Assembly: GCF_003853415.1 (NCBI RefSeq)
Contig: NZ_QTPP01000011.1
Span: 159,208 to 223,207, forward strand
Origin: Burkholderia sp. Bp9142
GTDB lineage: Bacteria > Pseudomonadota > Gammaproteobacteria > Burkholderiales > Burkholderiaceae
DNA: 64,000 bases
Direction of reading: 5' to 3'
The notes under the pieces were generated by a model. It did not search any database. It saw nothing but the letters and a program-made list of their open reading frames with translations, and was not told where the DNA came from. Of this stretch, positions 29,667 to 38,719 are shown piece after piece. The translations under genes were made by a program, and so were the position numbers. Position 1 is the stretch's first letter. Each line of letters begins with the position of its first letter.

Positions 29667-32600
29667 GCGACCTCCTTCAGATGTTCCAGCATCGGCTCGA
29701 ACACGAGCCGCGCGAGTGTGCCGAACGGCTCGTCGAGCGACGGATGGGCGCCGCGCCACGCGATCGCGATGGCCGGATCGTCGGCTTCGCTCACCACGCG
29801 CTCGTTGATCCAGACGCTCGCGGCCTTCGCCTCGCCGTCGGAAATGCGCGCCCATGCGCTGCGCGGGAAAAACCGCAGCGGCATCCGCCGCCCCGCGCGA
29901 AACAGCGCCGCGAGCGGCGCGAGACGCTCGAGCGGTGCCGCGACCGGCGTGAGTTCGAAGGCGCCGCCGCTGCCAAACCACAGCGTGCGGCGCGGCCCCT
30001 CGGGCTCCACCGCGCAATAGACGAGATGCGCGAGCCAGGCAGACAGGTAGTCACGCGCGCTCGGCCGTGCATAGCGATAGATGACCTGACCCGCCGGCGT
30101 CAGCCGGTTCAGCGTGCCGTGCAGTTCGAGCGGCGCACTCACCGCGTCGCCTGACAGCATCGCGTCATCGGCGCCGAACAGCACCTGGTCGGTGTCGGGC
30201 CATGCGGGCGCGATCGCGAGCGTGAACGGCCGCCGTTCCATGCCGTCGGCCAGCGCACGGCGCACGTTCGACGCAAGCTGCGTCATCGAGCCGAGCGCCT
30301 GGTCACGCCAGACGGCACCCGTCGCGCCGCCCGGCAGTTCCGGGCTGGCGTCCGCGATGCGCAGCGCGTGATCGTGCACGCCGCCTTCATCCGATTCGAT
30401 CAGCAGCGGCAGCACGCGCTCGGCGAGTGCGTCACTGCCGGCGAAGTCGAGTGCGAACGGCTCCGTGTCGAGCAGTTCCGCCTGCGCGTCGGACAACACG
30501 ATGCCGAGCCGCGCACGCAGCAGCGCGCGGGCCGGATGCCGCCAGAAGCGTTCGAATTCGCTGAACGCGACGGGCTCCACCGGCTCGGCCGGCAGCGGCT
30601 GCGCGAAGAACGGCTGCTCGCGCGTCGCATCGCGCGCGGCTTCGGCCGCCAGCAGCGACGCGAGCGTCGCGCGCTCGGCGTCGTACGAAGCCAGTTCGCT
30701 GCCGGGCCGGAAATACTCGGCCGCGAACGGTTGCAGCGGATGCTCGACGATGAACGCGCGCCGCGCGGCATCGACCGCGTCCGGCGCGGCGTCCGCGCCG
30801 GCCGTGACGAGTGCGAGATGGTCGAGCAGTTCGTCGACGAGCGCCGCGGGCGGCAACGGTGCGTTGTCGCGAATGCTGCGCCCCGTATAGGCAATCAGCA
30901 GCCGGTCGCGCGCGGCGAGCAACAGGTCGAGGAACAGGTTGCGCTCGTCGTCGCGGCGCTGCCGGTCGCCGAGCTTCGGCAAGACGGCCATCAGGTCGAA
31001 CTCGTCCGCGCGCGCGAGGCTCGGCAGCACGCCGTCGTCCATCCCGAGCAGGCACACGACGCGGTATGGCAGCCCGCGCAGGCTCGTCAGCGACGAGAAC
31101 GTGACGCCGCCCCATGGCACCCCGCCGCGCGCCGGATCGTCGAGCGCGGCTGCCAGCCCCGCGCGCACGACGGCCGCGGGCAACGCCTCGTCGGGTGCGC
31201 CTTCGGTCATCGCGGCGAGCATCGCGTCGAGCGCGTCGCGCACACCCGCGAGCGCATCGGCGTACGCGGCGCCGGAGTCGAAAAACCGCGCGAGCGTGTC
31301 GGCAAACAGTTCGCTCCATGCGCGCGGCGTGTGGGCGTCGGCGAGCCGCCGCGCAAAGCCGTCGAGATCATCGGTGAAGCGCGCGAGCCGGCCGAGCAGT
31401 TCGGCCTCGCTGCCGGTGGCCGCCTCGATCGGCAGCCACGCGCCGACCGGTGCCGCGCCTTCGGGCATCGCGTAGCCGAGGAAGAGCCGCGCGAGCGCGT
31501 CGGAGAACGTATGGCGCGGCGCGGGCACCGCCGCATCGTCGCTCGCCGTCGGCGACAGCCCGCGCCGCGCGCCGGCGGCCGCGAGCCAGGTCTGCACCGT
31601 CTCGAGCGCGGCTGCGTCGATGCCGTAACGGGCCGCCACCGCGTCCACGCGCAACCATTCGACCAGTTCCGGCGCGCCGACCTGCCGCTCCGGCAACGCG
31701 AGCCATTCGAGCAGCACGCGCGCGACCGGGTTCGCCTGCGACGGCGGCAGGCCGGTGATCCGGTAAGGCACGCGCGCGCCCCCGGCACCCGCCGTGCCGA
31801 ACACGGCATCGATCAGCGGCCCGGCCGCCGCGAGATCGGCGACCGCCACCAGCACATCGGACGGCTGCAGCGTCGCGTCGGCGTCGAACCACGCGAGCAG
31901 GCGGTCATGCAGCACCTCGAGTTGACGCGCGAGACTGTGGCACACGTGCACCTCGATCCCGCGCTCGACCGGCACTTCGCCGAGTTCGGCCTCCGGCTGC
32001 AGGTCGAGGATCGCGTTCTGCACGCGCGCGAGCCAGGTCGGCGCGGAATTCCCGACGAAACGCGATGCATCGCCTGACGCGGCGCTTTCCGTCAGTTCGT
32101 GCAGCATGTGCAGCTGCGCCTGCGTCTGCCGCCCCCACTCCGCGAGCAGCGGATGGCCGACTTCCTGGTAGTCGAGCCGGCCGGCCGCGTCGAGCGCCTC
32201 GGCATGCGCGGCGGTGACGATGTCGAACCAGAATTCGCGGCACGGGTTGAGCGCATAGACGCGCACGTCGATCCACCGCGACAGCTCGCGCAGCAGCGCG
32301 ACGTGCAGCGGCGGCATCGTCGGCAGCGCGAACACGCTGACCGACTCCGGCCAGTCGGCGCGCGCGACCGTTTCGGGACCGAGGTTGCGCGCCTCCACGA
32401 GGAAGCGATGCGCGGGCGGCGTGCCGCTTTCGCTCAGCTCGGCAAGCAGCGCGCGCCACAGCGCGGCCTGCCAGTGCTCGTCGTCGCGTGCGGCATCGCT
32501 GATTCCGCGCGGCGCGGCGTCGCCCGCGAGCACCGACTCGCCGGCCTGCCACGCGGCCAGCCATTCGGGCCGATAGGTCAGGTAGTGATCGAGCACGGCC

Positions 32601-33001
32601 GCGACGCGCTGTGCGAGCTCGTGGCGCATCGCGTCGTCGGACGCGGACAGATACGCGGCCAGCCGCGGCGATGCGAGCCACGGCGCGCCGCCCGCGGCCT
32701 GCGCGAACAACCGGTAGCAGCGCCATACGAGGCGGTCGGGTGCGAACGGCGAGCGCGCGGGCACCGTCAGCACGCGGCCGATCTGCGCCCACAGCCATTG
32801 TGCGAGATACGTGAACTCGACGTTCGCGCACACGCCGTGGCGCGCGGCGATGTCAAGCTCGAGACGGCGGCGCAGCGCGGCGCTCGGCACGATGACCTGT
32901 TGCGGCGCCCACGGGCCGTTGCGGGCCGGGAACGCGGCCAGGTCGTCGAGCAGCGCGTCGGCCAGCGTTTCGTGACGGTTCGAATAGAAGAGATGGAGCA
33001 T
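29663..33001 (-). CDS. recC: Exodeoxyribonuclease V subunit gamma (RecC)
   Basis: This 1112-residue subunit recognises Chi and splits the duplex in RecBCD. The N-terminus MLHLFYSNRHETLADAL is diagnostic, followed by VIVPSAALRRRLELDIA and, later, GGVTFSSLTSLRGLPYRVVCLLGMDDG. Length is normal. It is the first gene of the overlapping series recC-recB-recD-arfB on the minus strand, with its promoter in the 180-nt gap shared with the divergent FUSC gene. Confidence 0.96.
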   Translation of the reverse strand: MLHLFYSNRHETLADALLDDLAAFPARNGPWAPQQVIVPSAALRRRLELDIAARHGVCANVEFTYLAQWLWAQIGRVLTVPARSPFAPDRLVWRCYRLFAQAAGGAPWLASPRLAAYLSASDDAMRHELAQRVAAVLDHYLTYRPEWLAAWQAGESVLAGDAAPRGISDAARDDEHWQAALWRALLAELSESGTPPAHRFLVEARNLGPETVARADWPESVSVFALPTMPPLHVALLRELSRWIDVRVYALNPCREFWFDIVTAAHAEALDAAGRLDYQEVGHPLLAEWGRQTQAQLHMLHELTESAASGDASRFVGNSAPTWLARVQNAILDLQPEAELGEVPVERGIEVHVCHSLARQLEVLHDRLLAWFDADATLQPSDVLVAVADLAAAGPLIDAVFGTAGAGGARVPYRITGLPPSQANPVARVLLEWLALPERQVGAPELVEWLRVDAVAARYGIDAAALETVQTWLAAAGARRGLSPTASDDAAVPAPRHTFSDALARLFLGYAMPEGAAPVGAWLPIEAATGSEAELLGRLARFTDDLDGFARRLADAHTPRAWSELFADTLARFFDSGAAYADALAGVRDALDAMLAAMTEGAPDEALPAAVVRAGLAAALDDPARGGVPWGGVTFSSLTSLRGLPYRVVCLLGMDDGVLPSLARADEFDLMAVLPKLGDRQRRDDERNLFLDLLLAARDRLLIAYTGRSIRDNAPLPPAALVDELLDHLALVTAGADAAPDAVDAARRAFIVEHPLQPFAAEYFRPGSELASYDAERATLASLLAAEAARDATREQPFFAQPLPAEPVEPVAFSEFERFWRHPARALLRARLGIVLSDAQAELLDTEPFALDFAGSDALAERVLPLLIESDEGGVHDHALRIADASPELPGGATGAVWRDQALGSMTQLASNVRRALADGMERRPFTLAIAPAWPDTDQVLFGADDAMLSGDAVSAPLELHGTLNRLTPAGQVIYRYARPSARDYLSAWLAHLVYCAVEPEGPRRTLWFGSGGAFELTPVAAPLERLAPLAALFRAGRRMPLRFFPRSAWARISDGEAKAASVWINERVVSEADDPAIAIAWRGAHPSLDEPFGTLARLVFEPMLEHLKEVA

Positions 33002-33182
33002 GAAGCGGGTGTCGAAGCCTCGCGCCGGCCGGACCGGGCGAACGGGAGCACCAAGGATAGCAAAAGGTCCGTCGCGACGAACCTCGTCCGAACGGCCAGC
33101 TTTTGCGGACCGCGAAATACGATAGACTCGTCGCCAGTCAATACGCCGCCCCGGGCGTCTTCGTCTGTCATTCAGCTCATCG

Positions 33183-35471
33183 ATGCGCTATTCGGTCGAA
33201 ATCAGAAAGTTTTTCTACAGCCAGTACTTTTTCGGCGGCCTGCGGATCGCGGTCGGCGTGTCGCTGCCGGCCGTGCTGTGCCTGATCGTGTTTCACAACC
33301 GGGAGCTCGGCTTCACGATCTCGACCGGCGCGCTCGGCGCGTGCGTCGTCGACATGCCGGGCCCGCTGAAGTACAAGCACAACGAAATGCTCGCGTGCAG
33401 CGTGATCGGCTTCCTGGCCGCGCTCGCGACCGGCCTCGCCACGCCGAACATCTTCGCGCTGTGGCTGACGATCGTGCCGCTCACGTTCGTGCTGTCGCTG
33501 ATCGTCGTCTACGGCAACCGCTGGCCGCAGATCAGCTTCGCGACGCTGTTCATGATGGTGATGACGCTCGAGGAGAAGTTCACGCCGCTGCAGGCGCTCA
33601 TCAACGCGGGCTGGATTCTCGCGGGCGGCCTCTGGTACACGTACTGGGCGACGCTCGTGTCGCAATGGCAGGCGCGCCGGATCGAGCAGCAGGCGCTCGC
33701 CGAAAGCCTGTTCGCATGCGCCGACTACCTGCTCGCGCGCGCGCAGTTCTATGATCTCGACGCCGATCTCGACGAGTGCTACCGCAATCTCGTCGCGAAG
33801 CAGATCACCGCGGTCGAAACGCAGGAAACCGCGCGCGACATCGTGCTGCGCAACCTGCCGAAGCTGCGCCGCGGCAAGCTCGATCCCGGCCGCACGACGA
33901 TGTACAACCTGTTCATCAACAGCGTCGACCTGCACGAGCTGTTCGTCGGCGCGCATACCGACTACCCGCTCGTGCGCAACACGTTCGGCGGCTCGGACCT
34001 GATCATTTTCTATCGCGACCTGATCTGCAAGGCGGCCGCCGATCTCGAGGAGATCGGCCTCGCGGTTCTCGAGAACCGCGCGCCGCATTCGCGGATCAGC
34101 GTGAAGGCCGAACTGCGCGCGATCGAGTACGAGATCGAGCTGATGCGCAAGAAGAACTTCCCGGCCAGCAATGCGGAAGCGTACGCGGCCGTGCTCGCGA
34201 CGTTCCGGCGCATCTGGAGCGCCACGCGCCTGATCGACCGGATGCGCCGCAACCTGTCGGGCCATGCCGACCCGCAGCAGACCGAACTGAAGATCGACAA
34301 GGCGCTCACGCGCTTCCTGCAGCGGCGCCGGATGTCGCCGCTCCTGATCTTCTCGAACCTGAACATGCGCTCGCCGAGCCTCCGCCACGCGCTGCGCGTG
34401 ACGATCGCGGTCGCGGTCGGCTTCTGGCTCGGCCGGCTGCTGCCGCTCACGAACGCATACTGGATCGTGATGACGACCATCATCATCCTGAAGCCCGGCT
34501 ACTCGCTGACCAAGCAGCGCAACGCGCAGCGTATCGTCGGCACGCTGATCGGCTGCGCGGCGAGCATCGCGCTGATCTACACGGTGAAGGAGCCGCACCT
34601 GCTCATCGCGATCATGTTCGGGTCAATGGTGATGAGCTACAGCCTGCTGCTGTTCAACTACGCGGCGAGTGTCGTGTTCACGTCGTCGTACGTGCTGCTG
34701 ATGTTCCACCTGCTCGCGCCGGGCAGCATGCGGATCATCGGCGAGCGCGCGATCGACACCGTGGTCGGCTGCATGATCGCGATCGCCGCGAGCCGCCTGT
34801 TCCCGTACTGGGAATACCGGCTGATGGGCAAGCTCGTCACCGACACGCTGACGTCGACCCGCAAGTATTTCGAGGCCGTCTGGCGCGCCAGGCGCGGCGC
34901 ATCGCCGCCGCCCGTGCCGGCCGCCGACGGCGCGGCGGTCGTGCCGGGCGTCGCCGCGGCGATCGAAGCGCCTGCCGCTGCCGCCGCCCTCGACGACGAC
35001 TACCGCTACCGCCTCGCGCGCAAGGACGTGCACATCGCGTTCGCGAACCTCGGTCAGGCGTTCCAGCGGATGATGATCGAGCCGAAGGCGCACCAGCGCT
35101 TCGTGCCGGAGCTGAACGACCTGCTCGTGCAGACGCACGTGCTCGGCGCGCAGATCACCGCCGCCGCGCCGCTGATTCGCAGGGCCGACGAGAACCTCGT
35201 CCACGACGACGCGCTGCGCCGCGGCCTGTCCGCCGTGCTGGAAAACCTCGAGAAAGCGGAAGCCGGCGAGCCGCCGCCGGCCGACCAGCTCGATGCGACG
35301 AAGCAGATCACGCGCGACCTCGACGCGATGGTCGTGTCCGCGGAAAAATCCGATGCGGTGGGCGCCGAGCTCACGCACGACCTGAAGGTACTCGCGCACC
35401 AGTGCAAGCAGATGCTCGCGTCGTCGCTGCTGATCCGCAAGGACGCGAGCGTCATTCGCCTGCCCGCATGA
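33183..35471 (+). CDS. FUSC-family inner-membrane exporter (YccS/YhfK type)
   Basis: This 762-residue membrane protein has two clusters of about five to six helices, one at residues 15-165 (ISTGALGACVVDMPGPLKYKHNEML) and another at about 395-545 (WIVMTTIIILKPGYSLTKQRNAQRIVGTLIG), separated and followed by long cytoplasmic helical regions. This duplicated layout matches the YccS/YhfK branch of the fusaric-acid/aromatic-acid exporter superfamily. No partner membrane-fusion protein is adjacent, as expected for YccS. A Pro/Ala-rich linker lies near 580-605. Substrate unknown. Confidence 0.9.
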   Translation: MRYSVEIRKFFYSQYFFGGLRIAVGVSLPAVLCLIVFHNRELGFTISTGALGACVVDMPGPLKYKHNEMLACSVIGFLAALATGLATPNIFALWLTIVPLTFVLSLIVVYGNRWPQISFATLFMMVMTLEEKFTPLQALINAGWILAGGLWYTYWATLVSQWQARRIEQQALAESLFACADYLLARAQFYDLDADLDECYRNLVAKQITAVETQETARDIVLRNLPKLRRGKLDPGRTTMYNLFINSVDLHELFVGAHTDYPLVRNTFGGSDLIIFYRDLICKAAADLEEIGLAVLENRAPHSRISVKAELRAIEYEIELMRKKNFPASNAEAYAAVLATFRRIWSATRLIDRMRRNLSGHADPQQTELKIDKALTRFLQRRRMSPLLIFSNLNMRSPSLRHALRVTIAVAVGFWLGRLLPLTNAYWIVMTTIIILKPGYSLTKQRNAQRIVGTLIGCAASIALIYTVKEPHLLIAIMFGSMVMSYSLLLFNYAASVVFTSSYVLLMFHLLAPGSMRIIGERAIDTVVGCMIAIAASRLFPYWEYRLMGKLVTDTLTSTRKYFEAVWRARRGASPPPVPAADGAAVVPGVAAAIEAPAAAAALDDDYRYRLARKDVHIAFANLGQAFQRMMIEPKAHQRFVPELNDLLVQTHVLGAQITAAAPLIRRADENLVHDDALRRGLSAVLENLEKAEAGEPPPADQLDATKQITRDLDAMVVSAEKSDAVGAELTHDLKVLAHQCKQMLASSLLIRKDASVIRLPA

Positions 35472-35670
35472 CGGCATGACGCTGTCCCGCCGCCGGCCGC
35501 GCACGCAAGCGGGCCGGCCGGCGGCGCTCCCCCCGCTCCCCCTTCCGAAGCATGACCCGCCCGCCCCGCACGGCCCGCGACGGCCCCACGCCCGATTCCG
35601 CCGGTTTCGCCAGTCAGGGAATACCCGATTCCGGTCCCATGGCCCGGCTTGTTATCATTCGTTCACATTT

Positions 35671-35688
35671 AAGTTGTATAGACAACTT
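35671..35688. promoter_or_regulatory. HutC-type GntR operator upstream of an amino-acid permease
   Basis: AAGTTGTATAGACAACTT is an imperfect palindrome containing the GTATAGAC core (GT-N-TA-N-AC) characteristic of HutC-subfamily GntR repressors. It ends 60 nt before the permease start, in an AT-rich island. HutC control is an inference from motif similarity. Confidence 0.55.
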
Positions 35689-35748
35689 GAGCCAACCGGG
35701 CCGGCCCCGCTCGCCCGGTCCGTCGCATAAAACGATATCGGAGACTCG

Positions 35749-37116
35749 ATGAAGAACTTGCAGCGCCACCTGAGCGCGCGGCACATCCGCTTTCTCGCGC
35801 TGGGCTCGGCGATCGGCACCGGCCTGTTCTACGGCTCGGCGTCCGCGATCCAGCTCGCGGGCCCCGCCGTGATCCTGGCCTACATCCTGGGCGGCGCGGC
35901 TGTCTACATGGTGATGCGCGCGCTCGGCGAGATGGCCGTGCGCGAGCCCGTCGCCGGCTCGTTCGGCCACTACGCAACCGAAAACCTCGGCCCGTTCGCG
36001 GGCTTCGTCACCGGCTGGACCTATACGCTCGAAATGGTGATCGTCGCGATCGCCGACATCACCGCGTTCGGCATCTACATGGGTTTCTGGTTTCCGGACG
36101 TCCCGCAATGGATCTGGGTGCTCGGCGTCGTCGCGGTCATCTGCGGGCTGAACCTGTGCCACGTGAAGGTGTTCGGCGAGCTCGAGTTCTGGCTGTCGAT
36201 CATCAAGGTCGGCGCGATCGTCGCGATGATCGGCGGCGGCGTCGCGATCCTGCTGACCGGCATGCATTTCGGCCATTCGGCCGACGTGCCGACGTTCGCG
36301 AACCTGTGGAACCATGGCGGCTTCTTCCCGAATGGGATCGGTGGGCTGATCGCGTCGCTGTCGGTCGTGATCTTCGCGTACGGCGGCATCGAGGTGATCG
36401 GGATGAGCGCCGGCGAGGCGAAGGACCCGGAGCGCGTGATTCCGCGCGCGATCAACGCGGTGCCCGCGCGCATCCTGCTGTTCTACGTGCTGACGATGGT
36501 CGTGCTGATGTCGATCAGCCCGTGGACCGGCGTCGGCAGCGACGGCAGCCCGTTCGTGCAGATCTTCTCGGCGCTCGGCGTGAAGTCGGCCGCGACGATC
36601 CTCAATCTCGTGGTGATCAGCGCGGCGATCTCGGCGATCAACAGCGACATCTTCGGCGCGGGCCGCATGATGTTCGGGATGGCGCGGCAGGGCCAGGCGC
36701 CGCGCGTGCTGACGACGACGTCGCGGCACGGCGTGCCGTGGGTCACGGTGCTCGTGATGGCCGGCGCGCTGCTGGTCGGCGTGCTGCTCAACTACCTGAT
36801 GCCGAAGGACGTATTCCTGGTGGTCGCGGCGATCGCGACGTTCGCGACCGTGTGGGTGTGGCTCATGATCCTGCTGTCGCAGGTCGCGATGCGCCGCCGG
36901 CTGTCGAGCGCTGAAGTCGCGGCACTGAAGTTCAAGGTGCCGCTGTGGCCCGTCGCGCCCGCGCTGACGATCGCGTTCATGGGTTTCGTGATCGTGATGC
37001 TCGGCTGGTTCGAGGACACGCGCGTCGCGCTCTACGTCGGCGCAGCGTGGCTCGTGCTGCTCGCGGCCGTGTTCTACGCACGGATCCGCCCGAAGTTCGC
37101 GCCTGCGTCACGTTGA
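35749..37116 (+). CDS. Amino-acid permease (ProY/HutT-like, APC superfamily)
   Basis: This 455-residue, 12-helix amino-acid/proton symporter belongs to the AAT family. It opens with [24 protein letters not shown], the family signature, and has [16 protein letters not shown] and [15 protein letters not shown] further on. Among AAT members the [12 protein letters not shown] and [36 protein letters not shown] stretches are closest to ProY/HutT-type carriers of proline or histidine. The HutC-like site upstream favours histidine or urocanate-linked transport. It is monocistronic here. Confidence 0.85.
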   Translation: MKNLQRHLSARHIRFLALGSAIGTGLFYGSASAIQLAGPAVILAYILGGAAVYMVMRALGEMAVREPVAGSFGHYATENLGPFAGFVTGWTYTLEMVIVAIADITAFGIYMGFWFPDVPQWIWVLGVVAVICGLNLCHVKVFGELEFWLSIIKVGAIVAMIGGGVAILLTGMHFGHSADVPTFANLWNHGGFFPNGIGGLIASLSVVIFAYGGIEVIGMSAGEAKDPERVIPRAINAVPARILLFYVLTMVVLMSISPWTGVGSDGSPFVQIFSALGVKSAATILNLVVISAAISAINSDIFGAGRMMFGMARQGQAPRVLTTTSRHGVPWVTVLVMAGALLVGVLLNYLMPKDVFLVVAAIATFATVWVWLMILLSQVAMRRRLSSAEVAALKFKVPLWPVAPALTIAFMGFVIVMLGWFEDTRVALYVGAAWLVLLAAVFYARIRPKFAPASR

Positions 37117-37272
37117 CGCACGACTGACCTTTCCATGCGGCGCGCCGGGTCCGGCGCCCGCATCTGCGCGTCGCCCGCCGCTCCTTTGCGCATCCCGCCG
37201 TTCCCGCACGTCGCTTGCGCCCCGGCCGACCGGGCCGACCGGGCCGCAAGGATCATGCGCGGCGTGCCGGGG

Positions 37273-37434
37273 TCAGTGCGACGCGGCGCTCGCGGCCTCG
37301 GCCGGATGGGCCTCGTCGTACGCGTGCTTCTGCGAGATCGCGTTGTACAGGATCGTCCCGATCACGAGCAGCACGGCCACGACGATCAAGATGCTCACGT
37401 TGCGGACAGGGTTCTTCTTGCGCTGATCGTTCAT
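37273..37434 (-). CDS. Small single-span membrane protein (53 aa)
   Basis: The frame starts with MNDQRKKNPVRN and continues with a single hydrophobic helix, VSILIVVAVLLVIGTILYNAI, then a short tail SQKHAYDEAHPAEAASAASH. The basic N-terminus, one membrane span and polar tail make a believable small inner-membrane protein. Codon third positions are strongly G/C as in neighbouring genes. It fills an otherwise empty region and diverges from the iron transporter. No family recognised. Confidence 0.7.
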   Translation of the reverse strand: MNDQRKKNPVRNVSILIVVAVLLVIGTILYNAISQKHAYDEAHPAEAASAASH

Positions 37435-37553
37435 GGCCGGTGCGGCTCCGTCGAATTCGTTGAAGCGGGCATTCTACGCGCTTGCGCCCGCGCCGCGACG
37501 CCCCCGTTGCACGCCCTCCTCCGCCTTCCCCGCAGCTTTCCCCCACCTTTCAT

Positions 37554-37583
37554 TTGATAATCATTCCCATTCCGATCTAGAAT
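37554..37583 (+). promoter_or_regulatory. Promoter with overlapping Fur-box-like sequence
   Basis: TTGATA (37554-37559) and TAGAAT (37578-37583) are spaced 18 nt. The stretch GATAATCATTCCCATTC (37556-37572), a good partial match to the GATAATGATAATCATTATC Fur consensus, covers the -35 and spacer. It lies about 90 nt before the iron-binding protein gene. Confidence 0.7.
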
Positions 37584-37675
37584 CCGGAATCTTTCGCTTT
37601 GTAATGTTCCGGGTCGCTCGGGCGGCAGGCACGCCCCGGAACGCTTCCTCGTCTGCCTTCCTTACCGGAGTCTCC

Positions 37676-38719
37676 ATGTCGAATCCGCGCACCCGCCTGC
37701 TGCCGCTCGCCGGCGCCCTCGCCCTTGCCGCCGCCGCGTTCGCGCCGCTGGCCCAGGCGGCCGAGGAAGTGAGCCTGTACACCACCCGCGAACCGAAGCT
37801 GATCCAGCCGCTGATCGACGCGTTCACGAAGCAGAGCGGCGTCAAGGTCAATACCGTGTTCGTGAAGGACGGCCTGCTCGAGCGCGTGAAGGCGGAAGGC
37901 GCGCAGTCGCCGGCCGACGTGCTGATGACGGTCGACATCGGCAACCTGCTCGATCTCGTCGACGGCGGGCTCGCGCAGCCGGTGCGCTCGAAGGTGCTCG
38001 ACGACGCGATTCCCGCGAACCTGCGCGGCGCGCAGGGCGACTGGTACGCGCTGTCGCTGCGCGATCGCGTGCTGTATGTGGAGAAGGACCTGAAGGTCGA
38101 CGCGTTCCGCTACGAGGATCTCGCCGATCCGAAATGGAAGGGCAAGGTCTGCATCCGCTCGGGACAGCATCCGTACAACACGGCACTCGTCGCGGCGATG
38201 ATCGCGCACGACGGCGAAGCCGCGACCGAAAAGTGGCTGCGCGGCGTGAAGGCGAACCTCGCGCGCAAGGCGACGGGCGGCGACCGCGACGTCGCGCGCG
38301 ACATTCTCGGCGGCATCTGCGACGTCGGCCTGGCGAACGCGTACTACGTCGGTCACATGAAGAACGCGGAAGCCGGCACCGATGCGCGCAAGTGGGGCGA
38401 CGCGATCAAGGTCGTGCGGCCGACGTTCGCGAACGCGAAGAGCGGCGGCACGCACGTCAACATCAGCGGCGCGACGGTCGCGAAGCACGCGCCGCACAAG
38501 GCCAACGCGGTGAAGCTGCTCGAGTACCTCGTGTCGCCGGACGCGCAGGCGCTGTATGCGCAGGCGAACTACGAATACCCGGTGCGCGCGAACGTGAAGC
38601 TCGATCCGGTGATCGCGAGCTTCGGCACGCTGAAGGTCGACCCGCTGCCGCTGACCGACATCGCGAAGCACCGCAAGGCGGCCAGCCAGCTCGTCGACAA
38701 GGTCGGCTTTGACAACTGA
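37676..38719 (+). CDS. fbpA: Ferric iron ABC transporter substrate-binding protein
   Basis: This 347-residue periplasmic iron-binding protein has a signal peptide ending AQA, with mature AEEVSLYTTREPKLIQPLID. Family features include the GVKVNTVFVKDGLLERVKAEG region, KVCIRSGQHPYNTAL with candidate Fe ligands, and the C-terminal ligand tyrosines in CDVGLANAYYVGHM. CCGGAG lies 8 nt before the ATG. It heads a binder-permease-ATPase operon behind a Fur-like promoter. Confidence 0.93.
   Translation: MSNPRTRLLPLAGALALAAAAFAPLAQAAEEVSLYTTREPKLIQPLIDAFTKQSGVKVNTVFVKDGLLERVKAEGAQSPADVLMTVDIGNLLDLVDGGLAQPVRSKVLDDAIPANLRGAQGDWYALSLRDRVLYVEKDLKVDAFRYEDLADPKWKGKVCIRSGQHPYNTALVAAMIAHDGEAATEKWLRGVKANLARKATGGDRDVARDILGGICDVGLANAYYVGHMKNAEAGTDARKWGDAIKVVRPTFANAKSGGTHVNISGATVAKHAPHKANAVKLLEYLVSPDAQALYAQANYEYPVRANVKLDPVIASFGTLKVDPLPLTDIAKHRKAASQLVDKVGFDN

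Noticed and set aside
26028..30020. A 1330-codon open frame on the plus strand across recB and recC
   Set aside because: It is antisense to recB with Arg/His-rich composition and no family resemblance; it is a by-product of GC-rich third positions in the real gene.
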